Below are positions 56,863 through 64,000 of a DNA stretch of 64,000 bases, piece after piece (the first letter of the stretch is position 1; every line of letters starts with the position of its first letter). Made by a program: the position numbers and the translations under genes. This DNA comes from Coccinella septempunctata (Eukaryota; Arthropoda; Insecta; Coleoptera; Coccinellidae): the NCBI RefSeq assembly GCF_907165205.1, contig NC_058191.1, positions 28,786,064 through 28,850,063 on the forward strand, read 5' to 3'. The notes under the pieces were generated by a model, which saw only the letters and a list, made by a program, of their open reading frames with translations, was not told the DNA's origin and did no database searches.

Positions 56863-59551
56863 AATAAAATTCCTCTACAACAACATCAACAGCTATATCC
56901 CCAAAAAGCATTTGATCAACAACTTTGTGGAAAAAAATGAGATCCAGTGTGCAATGTTTGTTGAAGCGAAAATAACAGAAGAACAGTGTATTTCATACAA
57001 AGATTGGGAAACCATCAGGAAAATCGGGAACAAAATGATCAACACCAGAGGAGGTAGCATTGTGCAGTGCCACCCACGGCTGAAAATGGGAAAGGAAAAC
57101 CCTCCTACTATCAACAACAAACTGAATGAATGCCTGCATTTCACAATACCCTTCCAAGGAGAGAAATTACATGTTTTCCTAGTGTATATACATCCCCATT
57201 CAAAGATCGAGGAGACAATCTTAACAAAGGCAGCAGTATATAAATATTCAATGATTATCGGTGATTTCAATGTCAACATAGCAAAACAAAAACAGCTCAC
57301 TAAATTTATGCAAAATGGGGTATTTTCGAAATATTTGACAGCCCCAACATTTATCATGGAAAATAACCCAGATAGTACACCCGACCTAATCATTTATTCC
57401 TCTAATCTAAAAAACAACATACTGGATGTTGAATTGATCCCAGACCTTGGATCAAACCACTTAGGGATGATGATAAGTCTGGACTTGAAAGAAATACCTG
57501 AAGAAATACCCAAGAAGACAATATACAAGTTCCATGCATGCAAAATAAAAAAAGTCAATAGAGAAGTTCTGGACTTCATTAAGGATAATCATACTGTACA
57601 TATTGACGGAGATTATATAAAGAACTTCAACAACACCCTATCAAATAGCATAAAAAAAAATACTCCCATAGCCAATTATCATACGGTACTTCACGAACTC
57701 CCACCATATATTATAAACCTGATAAAACTGAAAAGAAAAATGTACAGAGAATACCTGATTCAACCCCAGCCTGAATTTAAAAGAAACATCAATGAAATCA
57801 ACAAAAGCATTCATATCATGGTCCAACAATACAGACAACACACTTGGATAAACGCATGCAACAAAATTAACGAAACAAAGGGAAAAACATTTTATCAAGA
57901 GGTTAACAAACTCTCGAAATACAAACAATTGCATAAGATCCCTACGCTCAAAGATAACAACAAAGAATATAGGTCAGACAAAGAGAAGGTAGAACAGTTT
58001 GCTGCCTACTTCAGAGGTGCATTCCAATATGATGGAAATATCAAATATGACTACAGTCAAGAAACCAAAGTAAACACTTGGTATGAAGGTTTTTTCAGGA
58101 ATGCTGACAGTACCCACCAAAATGAAAATGTCAATATTTTGGAAGAGGAATACTACGATGTCCTTTCCAAAAGTAAGAACAGTGCCCCAGGATCAGACAA
58201 TGTTCCATGGAGTATTGTAAGGAAATTAGACAAGGAAATACATGCCAAAATTATTCAGATGTATGAATACTGTTTGAGGTCCGGAGTATTCCCAGAAATA
58301 TGGAAAAAGGGCACCATAATCACCATTGCCAAACACGGTACAGACCATCATAAAATACAAAATTATAGACCCATAACACTGCTGCCTGTATTGGGAAAAC
58401 TTCTTGAAAAAATAATTAAAAGAAGACTGGAAGAGAAAATTAAGAACGCTATCCCAAAGAGCCAATTTGGATTCCGCTCAAAAAAGTCAACAATTCATCC
58501 TCTTACTATATTTGTATCCAACACACAAAACGCCCAAAGAACCCGGAAACAGACAGCTGCTGTTAGTTTGGACATCAACAAGGCTTTCGACAGCGTGTGG
58601 CATAAGGGCCTACTTTTTAAGTTACACAAACTCAACACTCCGAACTATTTAATAAAAATGGTGAAAAGTTTTCTGGAAGAAAGGAAACTCTGTGTAAAAA
58701 TCAATGAGACAACATCCACCTCATTCTCACCAGAACAGGGTACACCACAGGGTTCACCCCTTTCCCCTTTGCTCTTTAATATTTTCTGCTATGACATACC
58801 TGAGAACAATAGCAAAGATCAGTATCTCCTGCAATATGCCGATGACACCATTATAATCTCGCATGGAAAAACCGTAGCTAAGTGCATAAAGGCATTACAA
58901 CTTTACATGGACAGATTGATAACCTGGTTTTACAAATGGAGGCTACATCCCAACCCTGAAAAATCTAAATTCATAATCTTCAACCACAAGATCAGACCAA
59001 GTTCTCCTCTAGTTCAGATAGACAGTAGAAATATAACTCCGTCTCCGTCAATAAAGTACCTTGGCATACAAATCGACGGTAAACTAAATATGAAGCTTCA
59101 ATCAAACCTCTCCAAGAAAAAAACAATTGCAAGAGCGAAACACTTCAAATGTCTCACCTACAAGAACGAAGGATTAAGCATTGAAAATGCCACAAAAATA
59201 TACAAAACAGTTTGCAGACCAATTCTGGAGTACGGGCATACATTATATGGAAATGCCACAAATTCGGTATTAAAAAATCTAGAGGTAGGGGAGAGAACAT
59301 CTCTGAGAACAATAACACGAATGAGACACCCCCTCAATAAATTACACAATCCATCCAATGAACTACTCTACAGAAAGACCAAAATACAGCCAATAATAGA
59401 ACGACTGAGAATTTTAAATGGCAGATTTTTCAACCGGGTCAAAGAACTGGAGGATATATATGGCATGTTCCACAGAGATACAGCGAGCAACCCACTCAGA
59501 AAATTTCCAGACCAAACAATCATGGACAGTCTCACGTCCATGGCTATGTAG
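56843..59551 (+). CDS. Retrotransposon ORF2: endonuclease and reverse transcriptase
   Basis: 902 codons from ATG at 56843, uninterrupted. The N-terminal AP-like endonuclease has GDFNVN (residues 140-145) and a terminal SNH (204-206). The reverse transcriptase has IQNYRPITLLPVLGKLLEKI, then FGFRSKKST, motif A LDINKAFDSVWH (576-587), GTPQGSPLSP (633-642) and the catalytic YADD (665-668). The C-terminal region carries RPILEYGHTLYG. No RNase H follows. In LINEs the enzyme nicks target DNA and primes cDNA synthesis there. The reading frame starts 20 nt before the ORF1 stop, so translation probably relies on reinitiation or coupling. An intact frame implies recent insertion from an active lineage. 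Confidence 0.95.
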   Translation: MANLISKIKFLYNNINSYIPKKHLINNFVEKNEIQCAMFVEAKITEEQCISYKDWETIRKIGNKMINTRGGSIVQCHPRLKMGKENPPTINNKLNECLHFTIPFQGEKLHVFLVYIHPHSKIEETILTKAAVYKYSMIIGDFNVNIAKQKQLTKFMQNGVFSKYLTAPTFIMENNPDSTPDLIIYSSNLKNNILDVELIPDLGSNHLGMMISLDLKEIPEEIPKKTIYKFHACKIKKVNREVLDFIKDNHTVHIDGDYIKNFNNTLSNSIKKNTPIANYHTVLHELPPYIINLIKLKRKMYREYLIQPQPEFKRNINEINKSIHIMVQQYRQHTWINACNKINETKGKTFYQEVNKLSKYKQLHKIPTLKDNNKEYRSDKEKVEQFAAYFRGAFQYDGNIKYDYSQETKVNTWYEGFFRNADSTHQNENVNILEEEYYDVLSKSKNSAPGSDNVPWSIVRKLDKEIHAKIIQMYEYCLRSGVFPEIWKKGTIITIAKHGTDHHKIQNYRPITLLPVLGKLLEKIIKRRLEEKIKNAIPKSQFGFRSKKSTIHPLTIFVSNTQNAQRTRKQTAAVSLDINKAFDSVWHKGLLFKLHKLNTPNYLIKMVKSFLEERKLCVKINETTSTSFSPEQGTPQGSPLSPLLFNIFCYDIPENNSKDQYLLQYADDTIIISHGKTVAKCIKALQLYMDRLITWFYKWRLHPNPEKSKFIIFNHKIRPSSPLVQIDSRNITPSPSIKYLGIQIDGKLNMKLQSNLSKKKTIARAKHFKCLTYKNEGLSIENATKIYKTVCRPILEYGHTLYGNATNSVLKNLEVGERTSLRTITRMRHPLNKLHNPSNELLYRKTKIQPIIERLRILNGRFFNRVKELEDIYGMFHRDTASNPLRKFPDQTIMDSLTSMAM

Positions 59552-59721
59552 ATCAATAAAAAAAAAATTAACCCAATTTAGTATATAATAGTCTAACCTT
59601 TTTTTTTTTTTTTTGCTACATCGATGTATCTAAATGTACAAGGCTGAAGGACTTTGGTCGATGGCCTTTGACTGTGGTCAATAAATGACAGTTATTATTA
59701 TTATTATTATGGAAAAAAGAT

Positions 59722-60064
59722 GTAAGCTCTCTTTTGCGTTCTTCAATTTTCTCCTTTCTTCACTTCTGAGCTCTTGACTCCTGACAAATGCCTGTATTGG
59801 CTCATGATAAAAAACAAAACTTAAACGGTCACACAGGTGTATTACCAAGAGCTTAGAAGGTTTTTTTTCTTGGGGGGGATAATCTAAAAAAAATCGTTTG
59901 CTCATAAAGTCATATTTGTAAAGTGGGAAATCTTAATTCTCTCAATGTGAAGTTTGATAGACCAATGATTAATGGCTCATACGGCCCACAAAGTGGTGCA
60001 AATAAATAGAAGAAGATGTAGGTACCCATGGGTGACAAAAAAATATGTGAATATTTATTATATA
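59722..60064. other. Spacer between retrotransposon and sushi-protein gene
   Basis: AT-rich, no gene. AATAAA on the minus strand at 60065-60070, 9 nt after the sushi-protein stop, marks its probable 3' end. Confidence 0.4.
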
Positions 60065-60078
60065 TTTATTGATTTCCA

Positions 60079-63000
60079 TCAGCATGAATCATCCCTTGGA
60101 CCTTCCCAAACACCCTCCTTCGTACATTTGAGCTCGTATTTTGCACCATTGCTGCAGACAATGGTAACAATATCTTCGTATAGATAAGATTCTCCTATTA
60201 TTTTGGTTCGTTTTGATACTTCGGGCTGTCTGCAGGATATTCCTGAAAAAAAAATTGTTATTATTTTCTGATAACAAAAATGTTTTTCGAAAACCATTCA
60301 CAATCTTTATGGAAATTTGTGTACTCATACATAAAGATCATCCAGAAATGTTTCGAAAAATTATAGAAGGCCAGATTTACATAAATATCCAGAAATAAAA
60401 CTTTACAGTAAAGATACGGTTATATTTGAAATTTTGATAGTGGTAAGGGGTGTTAACTGTTAACATGAAGAATATAGATGTTAAGTCCTTTTATTCATAA
60501 ACCAATGTTTCGGCTGCTCATAGAACCCTTCTTCAGGGTTCTATAATGTAAAGTAAATTAAAAATAAATATATTAGTTGATAATGTAATGTTGGTAAGTC
60601 ATTGTAATATCACCGAATATTGGACTTGTGACTTTTGTGAGATTCTTGATACATCCAGCTTATGGGTCATTATAGTCAACAGGCAGTAAAATGTAAAAAG
60701 ACTTATTTTCAGACATATAAATTAATAAATGTCGTGCTATCGTGCACTGGACAACACAATTTCTACATGAAACAATATGCTACAAATTATAATATCTTCT
60801 TGAAATCAACCGTCTAATAAATCGCAAAATGTAGGTCTAATGACCATGCCATAAATTTTAACCAGGTTGATATCGTTCGTGTTTAGTGTTTAGCTCATAT
60901 CACTATGAATCGCACACGAACATCTGTTTTTTTCGGCTTATACCAACTTGGTTCTTACCGCAGTACATATTTCTATTCATGAAATGAATGGTGGGCTTAT
61001 GCAGAATTCCTATAAGAACTAACTATCACCAGAGCGCCATCCACCAATGAGAAGGTTTCTCTGCCCAAATCCACCAGAACTGTCGCATCTTAGGTCTTAA
61101 AAATCTTAGTAAACTTGTGGCTCTCTAATTCTTATGGGTTTATGAAGATTTCCTAAGAACTTATTGGAAGATGGAGATCACGTACCAGTTGTGTGAATCT
61201 ACATATTAAGGTGCCTACATGCAGATTACTCTGACGTGACATGGGACCACGTCATAAAGCGCATGATTCAAAATCTAACATACGATTCTGCGCGGAAGCG
61301 TTCAAATTGTTCTGACGTGACGTGGGACATGCATTTCTACGTCTTGTCAGAACAATGTAAACGCTTCCGCGAAAAACCTTATGCTAGATTTTTCCATCAT
61401 GCGCAATATGACGTGGTCCCATGTCACGTTAGAGTAATCTGTAGGAACCTTTAATTTTAGTTCTTAGGAAGCCTGCATAAACCCACCATTAGTTTTTAGT
61501 CTTCAGAAGGCTGCAAGAACGCACACATTCCAATTTTGTATGCTAATTATCACCAATTGGTGATCGAATCTCATCGAGTTCAATGAAAGCTTCCACCCGA
61601 ATATCCAGCAATAAAGAAGAAAAGGTACTCACTTCTACATTTTCCTTGCAATCGCGTCCATCTTCCAGATCTTGTGCACCGAATTATGTTATTCCCTAAC
61701 ATTTTATATCCTTCTACACAACCGAAACTAACAGACATTCCAGGGGAATAACTGGAGATGACGTGATTTCCTGTTTTCACCATGTTGACAGGAATTTTTG
61801 GGTCTCTACATGTTATTACTGATGATTTCGGTGTGGTTGTGGCTTTAGTTGTAGTCGATATAGCTGTTGAAAATTGAAAAGTTCACCTTATATAGTCAAA
61901 CCTCAATGAATCCAGACTCGATCATGAGGAATAAATGTTATTCAGCAAACTGTGAATGGTAATATCACATGTGCTTAAAAGCACCGTTATGCAAAAATGT
62001 TTTGTGCATGCTGCACACCGTTTATTTTACGGAATAAAAAAGAACATTCATTGAGAGATTGAAGTGTAAGTTTTAATTCCTCCGGAATCAAATGTCAATA
62101 CTCATGTTATATTTTTTTAAATTGGAACTGCCCTATACGGCCTCTTCCGACTAAATCGATAAAAACAATAAAATGGGAGTTTTTAACTCAGTTTGTCACT
62201 TCATATAACATTTTTTTTTCTTAAACGCCTGCAAGGCACACAACTTTTCTATATCCTCAACCCTTCAGTCATTCTACAACGGTTTGGTCTCGGGATTAAA
62301 ATTGCCAGTTTAATCCCCGAGTTCGCCCTATACTATGGCAATCGCATAAAATATGGAAATTTCATTGTTAACTGCTTATCGTAACATTTAAATTAGAAAA
62401 CCGTAGATCCTCAACTTTGTATATTCCCTGTTTGCGAAAAGTTATTTCTTATATGTCTCATTAGCTTGCTGCTTAGCCCCCATGAATTTTGAAACCTCCT
62501 TTAGCTCTAGTAGAAAAGAAAACTAAAAGAATAAGCTTAAAAATCAAAGAGACTTTTTCAGCTGATAATGAAACGTGCTTTATTAATTTATCTATTTATC
62601 CATACCAGCATACCTATTTATTTATGAATCCCACATCAAGTCGTTCGGAATTTGACAGGTATTCATAATTCTCCCAACAATGCATCTTGAAGTTTTTTCC
62701 AAGAAAAAACAAAATGGTGGCCACAAAATGGCGGTCGAGATTTGTGATTCTAGTCCGATTCGGTTTTCGGCATCAAATTACCTAAGTGGGTATTTTCGGG
62801 GTAGCAGAGAATGAATAGACAATACACCTCAAGGTCGTTTTACATTGCCAATTCTTTGAAACCAAATATTATAATCTTTGTTTACCCAAAAGTAAAAAAA
62901 TCCTGGATGTTCGACATAATTATTCCGAATGGGCAATATGAGATAATGAAAGCAATACAAAAATATTAATATTTACCAATACAGCTTGGCTTGGAGGGTA

Positions 63001-63788
63001 TCCAAGATGAATTACTTGCACAAGATGAGTAAGTTGAACCGACTAAATCGAAACCTTGGTTACATTCGTAGACGACTTTGTCTTCGAAATAATAGCTGTT
63101 GCCATAAACTAAACCATTCTGCAGGATTCCTGGTGATCCACAGGATATTCCTGCAATATGAAATTCATAAAAATATAAAGATAACATTTGGGTAAAAAAA
63201 AAATTCAAAAAGCTTCTACTGCAAAACACTTGAAAGCTGAATTGTTGATGTGCACATTATTGAAGAATATTCTACTCTTTCAAATGAAAATAGTTATACT
63301 GGCAGTACAATGTTTGAAATGATTGTGTGATTCTATAGAATTATATATGAATAATATTTCAAAAATCTATTTTTGGATTATAGATTTCATTCACAAGTAT
63401 GAAATTGGTCGAAGTGGCAGAATAATTCTCAAATAATTCAGACACTGGGGCTAAAAATGCATCTTTCATTATTGAAAAAAAAAGATCCATAAGCATGGCT
63501 AATATGAGATACATTGTAAGACACGTGAAGATATACTAAATCGACAGTTTCATTACTCACTGACGCATTCTCCTTGTAAATTACTCCAAGTGCCATCTTC
63601 AAGGCACAGCATCATGTTTTCTCCCACCATTTTGTACCCCGAAGTGCAATCAAAATGCACTGAAGTGCCTGCTACAAATTTGTCATTGCTATCCTGCTCT
63701 TCAATTACCACCATATTGCTTGGTTTGATTGGATTTCCGCAAATTTTTACCTCTGTTGTCGTCGTAGTAGCAGCCGTTGTTGGAATAA
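60079..63788 (-). CDS. Sushi/CCP-repeat protein, C-terminal part (four modules), truncated by window edge
   Basis: Extracellular protein built of complement control (sushi) modules, which usually mediate protein binding on cell surfaces or in haemolymph. Exons on the minus strand: 63561-63788, 62977-63150, 61633-61863, 60079-60242. Each internal exon is phase 1-1 and holds one module with four cysteines, e.g. CGSPG...YECNQGFDLV...C...C and CRDPK...FGCVEGYKML...C...C. Two modules (63561-63788 and 61633-61863) are preceded by Thr-rich linkers (TTAATTTTTE; STTTKATTTPKSS), probable O-glycosylation sites; these alternate with linker-free modules. The final exon ends exactly at a module cysteine (DDSC, then TGA at 60081-60079). 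The N-terminus lies off the right edge, so signal peptide and other domains are unknown. Which insect CCP protein this is cannot be told. Confidence 0.85.
60500..60545 (-). repeat. Hammerhead-like motif in a sushi-gene intron
   Basis: Minus strand: CCCTGAAGAAGGGTTCTATG then AGCAGCCGAAACATTGG. It has CTGANGA and GAAA boxes but weak stem II pairing. Confidence 0.3.
61210..61450. mobile_element. Short fold-back MITE with TTAA flanks
   Basis: TTAA at 61206-61209 and 61451-61454. The arms mirror one another: CAGATTACTCTGACGTGACA and GGGACCACGTCAT on the left; TAACGTGACATGGGACCACG as reverse complement on the right. Inner GCGGAAGCGTT / AACGCTTCCGC and TTGTTCTGACGTGACGTGG blocks also pair. Lies in the last intron of the sushi gene. 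Confidence 0.7.
61864..62976 (-). other. Sushi-gene intron, no other gene
   Basis: No coding frame supported. GATAATGAAACGTGC at about 62564-62578 faintly recalls the hammerhead-like repeats without stem II. Confidence 0.35.
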
Positions 63789-64000
63789 CTGCAAGGTAAT
63801 TTTTTCGATTATTGGAAGCACCCAACATGAAAATGTAGTATGCAGGTCTGTTTGAATGTAATAGGAAAAGAGCTTATAATATATACTTCAGAACATTTTT
63901 CACATATCACCACTAAAAATATTCTCCATTATAGAAGAGAGAAATTGCAAATTAATACTATATTTTTTTGATATAATTTTTTCAGTTTTTTCAAGAAAAA

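Larger units (their letters stand above)
56368..59708 (+). mobile_element. 5'-truncated jockey-like non-LTR retrotransposon with intact ORF2
   Basis: Bracketed by a 13-bp direct repeat ATGGAAAAAAGAT at 56355-56367 and 59709-59721. The 3' UTR contains AATAAATGACAG and ends in a (TTA)n run (59690-59708). The 5' end is cut inside the ORF1 zinc-knuckle region, the usual result of incomplete target-primed reverse transcription. No RNase H domain; the jockey-like placement is by overall organisation. Confidence 0.92.

Noticed and set aside
56893..57393. 166-codon minus-strand frame
   Set aside because: Shadow of the retrotransposon endonuclease on the other strand.
1..64000. tRNA, rRNA or CRISPR array
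   Set aside because: I looked for tRNA-like T-arm motifs and regularly spaced short repeats and saw none I can defend.

Overview
The window is AT-rich, intron-containing eukaryotic DNA. The proteins, short intron-split genes and transposon load point to an insect, most likely a beetle; the order is an inference and cannot be settled from this sequence. Six protein genes are supported. Left to right they are: the 5' part of a CoREST/RCOR corepressor gene (minus, 4695-6800, continuing off the left edge); the complete ribosomal stalk protein gene RpLP1 (minus, 7887-8466); a complete 14-coding-exon EML-type microtubule-associated protein gene (plus, 23229-40175, 872 aa); a complete three-exon JHAMT-like methyltransferase gene (minus, 41691-45521, 275 aa); a complete five-exon acid lipase gene (plus, 49903-55067, 471 aa); and the 3' part of a sushi/CCP repeat protein gene (minus, 60079-63788, continuing off the right edge). 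All exon joins were worked out by hand from GT/AG sites, phase continuity and family resemblance.

Between and inside these genes lies a dense, layered set of mobile elements. Non-LTR retrotransposons: a 5'-truncated element with an intact 902-codon ORF2 between 13-bp target duplications (56355-59721); a 5'-truncated RTE-like fragment with an 11-bp target duplication and a (TA)n tail in an EML intron; and decayed RT fragments at about 12.4-12.8 kb, 42.0-43.0 kb and 33.1 kb. DNA-type elements: a recurrent class of long-armed fold-back elements with CAGGGTG ends and TA target sites (10.7, 13.2, 23.9, 46.7 and 47.7 kb); a hAT-type MITE with an exact 8-bp target duplication (33.7-35.2 kb); two MITEs flanked by TTAA (16.8 and 61.2 kb); and a Tc1/mariner remnant (17.7 kb).

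The most distinctive signal is at 55.6-56.2 kb. Two copies, about 307 bp apart in the same orientation, match the full hammerhead ribozyme core and fold (CTGATGA, stem II GGGC/GCCC, GAAA, GTC cleavage site, matching stem I). A third, inverted copy has lost stem II. Very short stem III and tandem arrangement resemble the hammerheads known from Penelope-like elements and retrozymes. Weaker CTGANGA...GAAA loci recur elsewhere in the window.

The six genes have unrelated housekeeping, cytoskeletal, hormone-like, digestive and extracellular roles and show no operon-like logic. The 8.6-23.1 kb stretch has no recognisable host gene. No tRNA, rRNA or CRISPR array was seen.
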